The position numbers and the translations under genes were made by a program. DNA of 64,000 bases. It comes from Flavivirga sp. 57AJ16. GTDB lineage: Bacteria; Bacteroidota; Bacteroidia; Flavobacteriales; Flavobacteriaceae. The stretch lies in the NCBI RefSeq assembly GCF_028736925.1, contig NZ_JAQZAT010000003.1:62001-126000 (forward strand). The letters run 5' to 3'. Within the stretch, counting starts at the first letter, position 1. The number at the start of each line of letters is the position of its first letter. Positions 26,277 to 35,004 of this stretch are shown piece after piece. Below the pieces are notes generated by a model. The model was not told where the DNA came from. It made no database searches and saw nothing but the letters and a program-made list of their open reading frames with translations.

Positions 26277-26942
26277 TTATTTAATGGGGAAATCAAAATA
26301 AGTCTTAGGATAAGGCTCTCCTCGTAATGTAAAATGCCACCATTCTTTAGGGTAGTTCCTAAAACCATGTTTAAGCATAATAGTTTGTAGTAATTGCCTA
26401 TTGGCCTTCTGTTTATTGGTAATCTTTTCATAATTGACCCAAGATTGCGGTCCAAAAAAATCGTAAGGACTTCCCATATCCAAGACTTTGCCCGTATTGG
26501 CATCAATGATGGTTAAATCTATTGTGCTCCCCCTACTATGCCCAGATCTAGAAGCTATATATTGTTCTTTAAACAAATATTTCTTTTTTATATCGGGGTA
26601 AAACAGGTGCTTAGTTATGGTATCGTTTAAATCTTTAGCCCAAATAATAAAATGATTTACAGCTCGTTGCGGCCTGTAGCCATCATAAACTTTTAAGCAC
26701 AAATTCTGTTCTTGCAACTCTTCATGTACCAATTTTAACCTATCTGCTGTTTCTTTTGTCAATATGAGTTTATTAGATTCGTAACCTTCAATTGGTTTTC
26801 CTACAAAATTATTTGAAGTATAATATCTCAATTCCACATCCAAATCTGGAATAATATCATGAACATATACAAACCCTTCTTCTAATTGCCCAAAAGAAAA
26901 AGCATAATAGAACATGATTAAAAGTGTAAAAAATCTTCTCAT
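26277..26942 (-). CDS. D-alanyl-D-alanine dipeptidase (M15D, VanX/DdpX-like)
   Basis: A 221-residue exported zinc dipeptidase. A signal peptide starts the protein (MRRFFTLLIMFYYAFSFG). The zinc site is in SGHSRGSTIDLTI (pattern SxHxxGxxxD) and in KEWWHFTLRGEP (catalytic Glu and third His ligand). KVYDGYRPQRAV supplies the conserved Arg. Relatives cleave D-Ala-D-Ala for cell-wall recycling or, in VanX, for vancomycin resistance; with no vanH/vanA here, a recycling role is more likely. Confidence 0.92.
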   Translation of the reverse strand: MRRFFTLLIMFYYAFSFGQLEEGFVYVHDIIPDLDVELRYYTSNNFVGKPIEGYESNKLILTKETADRLKLVHEELQEQNLCLKVYDGYRPQRAVNHFIIWAKDLNDTITKHLFYPDIKKKYLFKEQYIASRSGHSRGSTIDLTIIDANTGKVLDMGSPYDFFGPQSWVNYEKITNKQKANRQLLQTIMLKHGFRNYPKEWWHFTLRGEPYPKTYFDFPIK

Positions 26943-27000
26943 AATTTAAGCTATAAGCTAATGTAAATAAATTATCGATGTATTAAAAATTGAGCACAAA

Positions 27001-27028
27001 AAAACCGAGTTCCCTCAAACTCGGTTTT
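27001..27028. terminator. Orphan hairpin terminator 1
   Basis: AAAACCGAGT (27001-27010) pairs with ACTCGGTTTT (27019-27028) around a CCCTC-type loop. It is upstream of the dipeptidase gene, not downstream of any annotated gene, so the transcript it ends is not obvious. Confidence 0.65.
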
Positions 27029-27303
27029 CCTTCAATTTGCTTTTTTTATTATGAAGCTAGATTTAGGGTCTCTATATCATACCACATAATGCAAATATTA
27101 ATTAATTAATCCATTGAACTAAAAAGTGTGTTATTTAGTACACTTCAAAAGTAAAATTTATAATTCATTCCAAGCGACAAAACACTAATAAAATCGATTA
27201 AATGCACTAAATTTTAACATTTAAAGATGAAAATATTATAAATAACGACGAAATACACACCTTAATCTTCAAACATTAATATAAGAACAGGTCTTATGAA
27301 ATA
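27029..27303. other. ORF-free region bracketed by two terminators, candidate small RNA
   Basis: 275 bp of AT-rich sequence with no reading frame over 30 codons, lying between two terminator-like hairpins (27001-27028 and 27304-27333). Neither hairpin is downstream of an annotated gene. A small untranslated transcript on either strand would explain both. No clear promoter box was found. Confidence 0.35.
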
Positions 27304-27333
27304 AAAAAAGCATCCTAAAAAGGATGCTTTTTT
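27304..27333. terminator. Orphan hairpin terminator 2
   Basis: A 13-bp perfect stem (AAAAAAGCATCCT 27304-27316 with AGGATGCTTTTTT 27321-27333) has A and T tracts on both sides, so it could work in either direction. It is followed by a short CTAA tandem repeat (about 27335-27350). The next gene (27507) starts 170 bp later on the plus strand. Confidence 0.7.
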
Positions 27334-27506
27334 ACTAACTAACTAACTAACCAAAAATATGAATTACATTTGAAGTTTAAAGTAACCACTCAATAAACTT
27401 TTAATTAAATATAATTATTTCATATACATCAACATCCGTGCCAAACTCAAATAAATTCTTTTTAAATTTTAAATATATTGTATTTTTTTACTTTTAAACT
27501 TATTTT

Positions 27507-28775
27507 ATGGATAATCAACCTCTTTTTACCAATGACACCATTACTTTTGGATTACTAATGCTTATGCTAGCATTGGTTTTTTACACTTCTTCAATTAAAA
27601 AAGGGTTTTGGGCTAAATTTTATAACATAGTACCTGCACTCTTAATGTGCTATTTACTTCCAGCTGTTTTAAATTCACTAGGGCTCATTTCACCAAATGC
27701 ATCAAAAGTCTACAACATTTCCAAAGACTATTTATTACCAGCGGCATTGGTTTTAATGACACTAAGTTTAGACTTAAAATCTGTATTCAACTTAGGTCCC
27801 AAAGCATTAATAATGTTTATTACAGGAACTATAGGAATTGTTATTGGTGGGCCAATTGCTATACTTTTAGTGTCCATAGTAAGCCCTGAAACTGTTGGAG
27901 GTGCTGGCCCTGATGCTGTCTGGCGTGGACTTTCTACTTTAGCAGGAAGCTGGATTGGCGGTGGCGCAAATCAAACAGCCATGTATGAAATATTTAAATA
28001 TAATCCAGAAAAATATGGCGCTATGATTCTTGTGGATATTGTTGTAGCTCAAATATGGATGGCCGTTTTACTATTTGGGATAGGACAAAAAGATAAAATA
28101 GACAAATGGCTTAAAGCCGATAACACCGCTATTGAAAAACTGAAGCAAAAAGTTATTAGTTATGAAAAAAGCGTTTCCAAAACGCCTAATCTAACAGATT
28201 ATATGATTATGTTTGGAATTGCTTTTACTATAGTTGCAATAGCTCACTTTGGATCAAATAAAATTTCTACTTTCTTAACTACTAATTTTGAGGTTTTTAA
28301 TGATAAAACATCTGCCTTAGCTTCTTTTACCTCTACTTTCTTTTGGATGATTACCATTGCAACCGTTATAGGAATTATTTTATCGTTTACAAAAGCAAAA
28401 AAATACGAAGGAGCTGGAGCTAGCAAATTAGGAAGTGTCTTTATTTACGTTTTAGTTGCAAGTATTGGTATGAAAATGGATATAGGATCTATCTTTGAAA
28501 ACCCTGGATTACTAATAGTAGGACTTATTTGGATGGCCATACACGTACTTCTACTCATTATTATTGCAAAAATTATTAAAGCCCCCTATTTCTTTTTAGC
28601 TGTTGGCAGTAAAGCAAATGTCGGTGGAGCTGCATCTGCGCCCGTTGTTGCTGCGGCCTTTCATCCATCATTGGCAACAGTTGGGGTATTACTAGCTGTT
28701 GTGGGATATGCCATTGGTACATTTTCTGCCTTGCTCTGTGCGACTCTAATGGAATTAGCTTCAGTTGCTGGTTAG
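27507..28775 (+). CDS. DUF819 family integral membrane protein
   Basis: A 422-residue protein with about 11 hydrophobic helices and the DUF819 signatures GPDAVWRGLSTLAGSWIGGGANQTAM and a duplicated-looking C-terminal stretch (VGSKANVGGAASAPVVAAA). The family resembles transporters, with no proven substrate. A DUF4369 lipoprotein gene follows 47 bp downstream and may be co-transcribed. Confidence 0.88.
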   Translation: MDNQPLFTNDTITFGLLMLMLALVFYTSSIKKGFWAKFYNIVPALLMCYLLPAVLNSLGLISPNASKVYNISKDYLLPAALVLMTLSLDLKSVFNLGPKALIMFITGTIGIVIGGPIAILLVSIVSPETVGGAGPDAVWRGLSTLAGSWIGGGANQTAMYEIFKYNPEKYGAMILVDIVVAQIWMAVLLFGIGQKDKIDKWLKADNTAIEKLKQKVISYEKSVSKTPNLTDYMIMFGIAFTIVAIAHFGSNKISTFLTTNFEVFNDKTSALASFTSTFFWMITIATVIGIILSFTKAKKYEGAGASKLGSVFIYVLVASIGMKMDIGSIFENPGLLIVGLIWMAIHVLLLIIIAKIIKAPYFFLAVGSKANVGGAASAPVVAAAFHPSLATVGVLLAVVGYAIGTFSALLCATLMELASVAG

Positions 28776-28822
28776 TTTTAAATAATATTTTTAGATATTT
28801 GCGCTCTCAAATTAATTTTAAA

Positions 28823-29527
28823 ATGAAAAGATTCTCATTCTTAATTTTTGTTTTTTTAATAATCTCCTGTAATGAAAAACAGCATGATTTAACAGTTAAA
28901 GGAACTATTAAAGATTTAAAAAAAGGAACTATTTACCTTAAAAAAATTAAAGATACAGTTTTAGTAACTGTCGATTCTTTAGTTGTAAATGGTAATCCTC
29001 AATTCGAGTTGCATTCTAATTTAGAATCCCCAGAAATATTCTTTCTGGATCTAGACAAAAATAGTTTAGAGAAAGATAGAATTACTTTTTTTGCAGATAA
29101 AGGCATCACAGAGATCAATACCACGTTAAAAAACTTTGTTTTTGATGCAAAAATTAACGGTTCCGCTCAACAAAAAACGTTAGAAAAATACAAAGCTATG
29201 ATATCTAAAATGAACAATAGAAATTTGGATATCATAAAGGAGCATTTTGAAGCTCAAAAAAACAAAGACACAGCAAAAATCAACACGCTTAAAAAAGAGT
29301 CGGATAATGTATTAAAAAGAAAATACCTATATACCGTAAATTTTGCATTAAATAACAAGGATAGCGAAGTAGCTCCTTATCTTGCCCTTTCAGAAGTTTA
29401 TAACGCCAGAGTTCATTTATTAGATACTATAAATAATAGCTTAACACCAAAAGTTAAAAATTCTAAGTATGGCAAAGAACTACAATTGTTTATTGATAAA
29501 ATAAAAGCTTCTGGAAAACAAAATTGA
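28823..29527 (+). CDS. DUF4369 domain lipoprotein
   Basis: A 234-residue protein. I start it at MKRFSFLIFVFLIISCNEK, a lipoprotein signal with the acylated Cys at residue 16; an in-frame alternative start further upstream would disrupt that signal. Residues about 22-115 match DUF4369 (LTVKGTIKDLKKGTIYLKKI), often found at the N-terminus of thioredoxin-like AhpC/TSA proteins in Bacteroidota. Here no thioredoxin domain or CxxC follows, only a helical tail, so it is either a stand-alone form or has lost that domain. Confidence 0.82.
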   Translation: MKRFSFLIFVFLIISCNEKQHDLTVKGTIKDLKKGTIYLKKIKDTVLVTVDSLVVNGNPQFELHSNLESPEIFFLDLDKNSLEKDRITFFADKGITEINTTLKNFVFDAKINGSAQQKTLEKYKAMISKMNNRNLDIIKEHFEAQKNKDTAKINTLKKESDNVLKRKYLYTVNFALNNKDSEVAPYLALSEVYNARVHLLDTINNSLTPKVKNSKYGKELQLFIDKIKASGKQN

Positions 29528-29703
29528 AACAACTCAAATAAAGGTGTCAAACCTGAGATCCCGCTGAAAAAAAGGGGTTAGCCTGCCACGACTAAGATGT
29601 GCCCTACCATCTATTTTGAATACATGGCTTCGCAACTTTTCCCACGCAATAAGCGGGTACTAATAAAACACAGCCATTTTTCACATAGTCAAAAAATAAA
29701 ATA

Positions 29704-30648
29704 TTAGTTTTTGGTGAATATTAAGAACATAAAAATACCATAAGCTACCACTAAAAAGAACCCTTTTCTTCTACTTATTTGCAATTTCCTTGGCAAAAAG
29801 ATTATTGGTATTAAAATAAAGCTAAAGCCCAACATCCAAAAAATATCATGAGACAATATTTGAGGTTCGGTAATCCCAATAGGTTTTATCATGGCCGTTA
29901 AACCTAAAACCGATGTTATATTAAAAATGTTAGATCCTATTAAGTTTCCTAACGAAATGGCTTTTTCTTGCTTGGCAGCCGCAATAACAGATGCTGCTAA
30001 TTCTGGCACACTAGTACCTATGGCGATTAAAGATACCCCAATTACAGCTTCGCTAACCCCAACAGAACGAGCAATTTCTTTCGACCCTTCTACTAACCAT
30101 TCGCTTCCAAAATATAAAGCTACCGCTCCAATAGCTAACCAAATAAATATTTTAAAACTCGAAACGACCGCTAAAGCTTCATCGACCTCCTCTATATTTG
30201 TGTCTTTCCTTCCTTTTTTAATCAATATATATAAAAAGATAACAAGACCAATAAATAAAATGCCACCTTCTATAGCCGTAAGGACATGATCATTTTTAAG
30301 AAAATAATATAGAGCTATTGAGAAAATCATCATAACTGGCCAATTAAGCTTGTAAAATGACTTATCGACCACTATAACACCAATCATAGCAGTAACACCT
30401 AGCACCAAACCGATATTGGCAATATTAGAGCCTACTACATTATTAATGGCTATAGCTGGCGATCCTGATAATGCAGCTTGCAAACTTACTAATAGTTCTG
30501 GTGCTGAAGTAGCAAAAGATACTACCGTCATACCAATGACCATTTTAGAGATACTAAACTTAAATGATAATGCGACCGACGAACGTACTAGAAACTCACC
30601 TCCTATTACCAACAATGCAAAACCAAGGACCACCCAAAGTATACTCAT
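29704..30648 (-). CDS. Calcium/sodium antiporter
   Basis: A 314-residue YrbG-type exchanger built from two homologous halves of five helices. The alpha repeats are VSFATSAPELLVSLQAAL (N-half, residues about 42-59) and IAIGTSVPELAASVIAAA (C-half, about 207-224), both with the ion-binding Glu after SxP. Each half also has a GGEFLVRSS / GSEWLVEGS element. The N-terminus MSILWVVLGFALLVIGG is normal. The 176-bp gap on its 3' side holds no gene. Confidence 0.93.
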   Translation of the reverse strand: MSILWVVLGFALLVIGGEFLVRSSVALSFKFSISKMVIGMTVVSFATSAPELLVSLQAALSGSPAIAINNVVGSNIANIGLVLGVTAMIGVIVVDKSFYKLNWPVMMIFSIALYYFLKNDHVLTAIEGGILFIGLVIFLYILIKKGRKDTNIEEVDEALAVVSSFKIFIWLAIGAVALYFGSEWLVEGSKEIARSVGVSEAVIGVSLIAIGTSVPELAASVIAAAKQEKAISLGNLIGSNIFNITSVLGLTAMIKPIGITEPQILSHDIFWMLGFSFILIPIIFLPRKLQISRRKGFFLVVAYGIFMFLIFTKN

Positions 30649-30738
30649 AAAAATATTTTTTTGCGAAGATAGTATAAATGAAAAGTTGAAAGGATAAAAG
30701 TGATTTTTTTTAGTTGAAAACTTAAAATTTAGTTAAAT

Positions 30739-30783
30739 AACTATATTTTTAGTTTTATAACTATAAAAATAGTTGTATGTTTG
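30739..30783 (+). promoter_or_regulatory. Probable BlaI-type operator overlapping the promoter
   Basis: An inverted repeat AACTATATTTTTAG (30739-30752) and CTATAAAAATAGTT (30761-30774) directly abuts TATGTTTG (30776-30783), a TAnnTTTG -7 box. A repressor bound to the palindrome would cover the -33 region. It lies about 140 bp upstream of the BlaI-like gene, which is expected to autoregulate. Confidence 0.55.
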
Positions 30784-30920
30784 TAATGTGGTTAGGATAA
30801 AATATTTTGTTCAAACTCTTTTAACCTGTTGAAAATTTCTGTGCATGAAAATCAGGTTGCCAAAGCCCAATACCTATAAAACGTAGTGTAACAACAAAAA
30901 ATGGAAAAAACTAGTCAGTA

Positions 30921-31280
30921 ATGGAAAAATTAACAAACAAAGAAGAGGAGATCATGCATATTTTATGGAAGCTAGAAAAGGCTTTTGTTAAAGATGTATT
31001 AGCTGAAATTAAAGATGACAAACCACATTATAACACACTTTCTACTATTATTAGGAATTTAGAGGATAAAGGTTATGTTGCTTATAACGCCTATGGCAAG
31101 ACCCACCAATACTATCCTGTTGTTAGCAAAGAGGATTACAAGAAAAAATTTATGAGTGCGGCCATAGGCCATTATTTTAATAATTCTTATAAAAATATGG
31201 TGTCCTTTTTTGCCAAGGAAGAAAAAATTAGTGTAGAGGAGCTTAAAGAGATTATAGCTCTCATTGAAAAAAACAACTAG
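30921..31280 (+). CDS. BlaI/MecI/CopY family transcriptional repressor
   Basis: A 119-residue winged-helix repressor: MEKLTNKEEEIMHILWKLEK, then KPHYNTLSTIIRNLEDKGYV (recognition helix and wing), and a C-terminal dimerisation helix. In the known systems the repressor is released when an M56 membrane peptidase senses its signal. The M56 gene starts 2 bp after this stop codon, so the pair is a two-gene operon. Confidence 0.93.
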   Translation: MEKLTNKEEEIMHILWKLEKAFVKDVLAEIKDDKPHYNTLSTIIRNLEDKGYVAYNAYGKTHQYYPVVSKEDYKKKFMSAAIGHYFNNSYKNMVSFFAKEEKISVEELKEIIALIEKNN

Positions 31281-31282
31281 CC

Positions 31283-33601
31283 ATGGAATATTTATTAAAG
31301 GCCAGTGCCGTATCCATTATTTTTTATTTTACCTACAAAGTTTTTTTGCAACGTGACACCTTTTTCGGGTTTAACAGAGGGTTCCTTTTGTTGGGTTTAA
31401 TAACTTCTTTTATTATTCCTTTTTTAGTAATTCCCATATATATCGAATACACGCCTACTTTACTAACAAATTATAATTTTAGCGAGGGTATTGCACTCGA
31501 AAGCACAGAAGCACCTTTTAGTGCTATAGACTATCTTCCTTTAGTCTATGTAACAGGTGTTCTTTTCTTTTCCTGCCGTTTTATTATGCAATTGGTCTCA
31601 TTAGCTAAATTAATTTTTAAAAATAAAAGTGAAAAGAAAAATGGTTTTTCATTTATAAAAATCGATACTAATATTTCGCCATTTTCATTTTTTAATTGGG
31701 TTGTTTATAATCCGAACCAATTTAACAAAACTGAGTTAGATCAGATTATTGCACACGAAAAAGTACATGTACATCAATACCATTCTATAGATATCCTATT
31801 AACACAGCTTACTTGTATTGTGCTATGGTTTAATCCACTTATCTGGTTCTACATCAAAAATGTAAAACAAAATTTAGAGTTTATAGCAGATCAAAAAGCA
31901 CAACATAAATTTAACTGCAAAAAAAGTTATCAAACCACATTGCTAAAAACAAGTATGCCTTCTCATCAAATGGCATTAACCAATAATTTTTACAATTCAT
32001 TAATCAAAAAACGAATCGTTATGTTACACAAATCAAAATCAAAAAAATGCAACCTGTTTAAATATGCTTTAGTACTGCCCTTGCTTGCTGTGTTCCTGAT
32101 GGGTTTTAATACTAAGGAAATTTATGTGGCCAAAACAGAAGATAAGACCGAAAACCGTCATAAAATATTACAAACGTTAATAATCAATAAAAATTTTACA
32201 GAAAACAATTTTGAAGAACTAAAAAAACAATTGAAGTTAAACAACGTCTCTTTACTAATTGACAATGTTGCAAGAAACAGTAATAACGTAATAATTAAGT
32301 TGACTATAAAAGTAGAAAATGAACAAGGAAGTGCTGGTGCAACATGGGAAAATGAAAACAAACCTATTCCTGATATTGAAGTGGGAAAAAATAAAAACGG
32401 AAAAGTATTTGCAAGAACGGTTTTTAGCTCTGTTGACAAAAAGTCCCCACTTTTAAAAAACCTGAAATTACCCCACTTAAATCCTAAAAATAAAGTAAAA
32501 CAAATACCTACAAAACTTAACACAGATATCCAAGAAATAGTAACATTTAAAGTGTTAATAACCAAAGATTTTACAGATGCCGATTTTAAAAGCACAATTA
32601 AACAAGCTAAGGATAATGGTACAACTTTAAAGTTCAATAAAATAAAACGTAACTCAAATGGTGAGATTACCAGTATCGCTGCTTCTTTTAAAAACAGTAA
32701 AGGCTCAGGGAATTTTAATTTAAACGGTAACACACCCATAAAAACATTTGCATATTACCAAAACGATGAAGGTTTTGGTTTCGGTACCGAAATAGAAAAT
32801 AAGGTTGTAAAAGGAAGGCTTCTATCTAACACAAAGGCGGTTATTGACCGCGAAAACAATAAAAACAAAAAATCAAGTGTTTTTTTAGTTAAAGAAGATA
32901 CCTTGTATATAATTAACAATTCAAAAGCTCATTCAATTTCAAAAAGCATTTCCCCAAAATTCCACCAAGGCAACAAAACTATTTCGGCAGATAGTATTTA
33001 TTTTGGTATAAAGAAATCAAATTTAGAATCTACTTCTAGCACATATACAGATTCTACCAAAACTATAAAAAGTAAATTTGTTACTGGTTATGGCAATAAC
33101 GAAAATGCCAACCCTCTTTATATCTTAGATGGCAAACAGATTTCTAAAGAAGACATGAAAGTTATTAATCCAAACAATATCCATTCTTTATCAGTTTTAA
33201 AAGATAAATCCAGCACCGCTTTATATGGAGATAAGGCTAAAGACGGGGTGGTAATCATAACAACTAAAAATGATTTGAAAACTGAATTTAAAGTCGGAAC
33301 ACCTTTAAATTCAAATAAGACCTACACCTTTGAAATGAATAATGCGAACAAGAGAACCGAGGGGTCCATCGATGAAAAAACTGGGAGCATCACCTTGAAT
33401 GGACACGCTAAACTTAACATTAAAGAAAGTGATATCGGGTTAATATTTGTTGACGGAAAAAAATCTACTTTAAAAAAAGTAGAAAAACTTCCTGCCGAAC
33501 ACATAGAAAGCATAATTGTTTTAAAAGGTGAAAAAGCAATAGAAAAATATAGAGACAAAGGAAAAAATGGCGTTGTAGAAATTACGACTAAAAAAGAGTA
33601 A
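31283..33601 (+). CDS. M56 (BlaR1-like) peptidase with C-terminal plug-like repeats
   Basis: A 772-residue protein. Residues 1-275 are a BlaR1-type membrane metallopeptidase with helices near 5-20, 35-55, 83-110 and 260-275 and the zinc motif HEKVH at 158-162. The periplasmic part does not carry a penicillin-binding sensor. Instead it has two copies of a module at 297-356 and 421-480 (NFTENNFEELKKQLK / DFTDADFKSTIKQAK), then two modules at 609-662 and 718-771 resembling the TonB-receptor plug (ILDGKQIS...VLK..A.YG..GVVIITTK). The signal sensed is therefore not a beta-lactam. Partner of the BlaI-like repressor. Confidence 0.88.
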   Translation: MEYLLKASAVSIIFYFTYKVFLQRDTFFGFNRGFLLLGLITSFIIPFLVIPIYIEYTPTLLTNYNFSEGIALESTEAPFSAIDYLPLVYVTGVLFFSCRFIMQLVSLAKLIFKNKSEKKNGFSFIKIDTNISPFSFFNWVVYNPNQFNKTELDQIIAHEKVHVHQYHSIDILLTQLTCIVLWFNPLIWFYIKNVKQNLEFIADQKAQHKFNCKKSYQTTLLKTSMPSHQMALTNNFYNSLIKKRIVMLHKSKSKKCNLFKYALVLPLLAVFLMGFNTKEIYVAKTEDKTENRHKILQTLIINKNFTENNFEELKKQLKLNNVSLLIDNVARNSNNVIIKLTIKVENEQGSAGATWENENKPIPDIEVGKNKNGKVFARTVFSSVDKKSPLLKNLKLPHLNPKNKVKQIPTKLNTDIQEIVTFKVLITKDFTDADFKSTIKQAKDNGTTLKFNKIKRNSNGEITSIAASFKNSKGSGNFNLNGNTPIKTFAYYQNDEGFGFGTEIENKVVKGRLLSNTKAVIDRENNKNKKSSVFLVKEDTLYIINNSKAHSISKSISPKFHQGNKTISADSIYFGIKKSNLESTSSTYTDSTKTIKSKFVTGYGNNENANPLYILDGKQISKEDMKVINPNNIHSLSVLKDKSSTALYGDKAKDGVVIITTKNDLKTEFKVGTPLNSNKTYTFEMNNANKRTEGSIDEKTGSITLNGHAKLNIKESDIGLIFVDGKKSTLKKVEKLPAEHIESIIVLKGEKAIEKYRDKGKNGVVEITTKKE

Positions 33602-33628
33602 AAAACGATACCAAACTATGGAAATTTA

Positions 33629-33657
33629 AGACACTCAATACTGGGTGTCTTTTTTTG
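33629..33657 (+). terminator. Terminator after the BlaI-M56 operon
   Basis: AGACACTC (33629-33636) pairs with GGGTGTCT (33643-33650) followed by seven T residues. It lies 28 bp beyond the M56 stop. Confidence 0.8.
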
Positions 33658-33977
33658 TTCTTTAATATTTTAAAAAGATGAAACTGGCAAAAAGTATCTT
33701 TTTTTAAATAAATAGCCCCTTGGTAATAAAAAAAGCACCCAAAATACCTCTACAATTATTTCATTTAAAAACAAAAAACCACATTTTTAATTACAAAATA
33801 AAACTTTATTAAAGAAAGTCACTCAAAAACAGCAATCAATTACATTTTTTCACTTACAATTTCGTATTCAATTTCATCAATTTTCATAAAAACGTTTGGT
33901 AAACATATTGGTAAATATATATCTTCAAAAAACATTGATATAATAAACCTATTTAATAACCTTTAAAACCTAAAAAT
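33658..33977. other. AT-rich region, no gene seen
   Basis: 320 bp with very low GC content. No coding region, RNA gene or convincing hairpin was recognised. The promoter for the small genes that follow should lie here. Confidence 0.35.
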
Positions 33978-34037
33978 ATGATAACACTTGCCAAACTTAT
34001 AATTGATGTTGTACTAATTATCATCTCAATTATATAA
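33978..34037 (+). CDS. Possible 19-residue hydrophobic peptide
   Basis: An ATG-started frame coding for 19 residues (MITLAKLIIDVVLIIISII) that would form one membrane helix. It lies 52 bp before a 50-residue conserved-looking gene. The ATG follows an A-rich stretch but there is no Shine-Dalgarno sequence, which is normal in Bacteroidota. It could be a small membrane peptide or a chance frame in AT-rich DNA. Confidence 0.3.
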   Translation: MITLAKLIIDVVLIIISII

Positions 34038-34089
34038 ATTTCACTAAATGTAAAACTTAGTCTAGAATAAGTTTTACTATTTTTATAAA

Positions 34090-34242
34090 ATGCAAAAGCA
34101 AGTATTTAAATTTTTAGCGAAGGTTAATAAAATAATTTTACCCAGTTATTCTAAACAACGATTGGATTTAGCAAAAGCAAATAAGCTACAAATGGCCATT
34201 ATTGGTTGGAGATGGTTTGTTACTAAAAATGCTTTAGATTGA
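34090..34242 (+). CDS. Small conserved flavobacterial protein (50 aa)
   Basis: A 50-residue basic protein, MQKQVFKFLAKVNKIILPSY at the start and KLQMAIIGWRWFVTKNALD at the end. I recognise the pattern (FLAKxNKxxLPSYxKxxLDLAKAxKLQxAIIGWRxxVTxxAL) as a small protein family seen in many Flavobacteriaceae, sometimes given misleading names in databases. Function unknown. The amphipathic middle part could associate with membranes or nucleic acid. Codon use looks genuine. Confidence 0.65.
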   Translation: MQKQVFKFLAKVNKIILPSYSKQRLDLAKANKLQMAIIGWRWFVTKNALD

Positions 34243-34368
34243 TTTCATTTATGGATTGGTTTATATGGAAGTGGCTTAAACTTTTTTTAATTGATCTTCT
34301 TTTTGCCTCTTGTAATAATAAAGTATAGCCATTAGCTCCTTTTATTTTCTTTATTAAAAATCAACACC

Positions 34369-35004
34369 TTATCCTCCAAGTACACTATTATTGTTATGCA
34401 CTTCAATCGTTCTAAAGGTTAAATTTATTCTGGGCATATCTATTAATCTGGTTGGAGGCAATCGGTGCAACCAATGAATTTGCGTGGTATCTTTCATGAC
34501 CAATAAACTACCATGCTCTAATATTAAGCTTACTTTTTCTTTGCTTTTTTTATGCTTAAAAGCAAATTTTCTTTCTGCCCCTAAACTCAAAGATGCGATA
34601 GCACCGTGCTTTTTTAAATCCTTTTCACCATCACTATGCCAGGCCATCCCTTCGCCTCCATGATGATAAAGATTTAGCAAACAAGAGTTAAAGGTTTCTC
34701 CTGTTCTGCATTCAACCATGGTTTTTAAATCCCGCAATGCCTTGGTCCAATTCAATGCAAGCTTCGTGGTTTTGGAATAGGTATATTCAAAAGGTTTTTC
34801 GCCATACCAAGCCACTTTGCGCTTGGTTATTATTTTTTTACCAAAGATAATGGCTTCATCATGTTTCCATTCAATAGTATTTAGCAACGTATTAAAAAAA
34901 TAAGTTGCTTCCTGCTCTTCTAATAATTTACCATAATAATTTACTGTTCCATCCTTAGGAAGCAGATTTTTTGTTGCGTCTATTTCCATATCAAACAACG
35001 TCAT
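34369..35004 (-). CDS. AlkB-type 2-oxoglutarate dioxygenase (alkylated DNA repair)
   Basis: A 211-residue AlkB homologue of the ALKBH2/3-like bacterial type. The iron ligands are in AWHSDGEKD (His and Asp) and QIHWLHRLPPT (His), and the 2-oxoglutarate Arg is in RINLTFRTI. NLYHHGGEGMAWHSDGE and LSLGAERKFAFKH are classic. It removes methyl groups from 1-methyladenine and 3-methylcytosine by oxidation. Last gene of the ada operon; its start overlaps the Ada-domain gene by 14 bp. Confidence 0.93.
   Translation of the reverse strand: MTLFDMEIDATKNLLPKDGTVNYYGKLLEEQEATYFFNTLLNTIEWKHDEAIIFGKKIITKRKVAWYGEKPFEYTYSKTTKLALNWTKALRDLKTMVECRTGETFNSCLLNLYHHGGEGMAWHSDGEKDLKKHGAIASLSLGAERKFAFKHKKSKEKVSLILEHGSLLVMKDTTQIHWLHRLPPTRLIDMPRINLTFRTIEVHNNNSVLGG

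Noticed and set aside
26277-26942. Vancomycin-resistance VanX
   Set aside because: No vanH, vanA or vanRS genes are nearby; a chromosomal cell-wall recycling dipeptidase is more likely.
32158-32739. 193-codon minus-strand frame inside the M56 gene
   Set aside because: It is antisense to a well-supported gene and has the composition of a shadow frame.
31283-33601. Beta-lactam resistance sensor
   Set aside because: The M56 domain is present but there is no penicillin-binding sensor domain and no beta-lactamase gene nearby.
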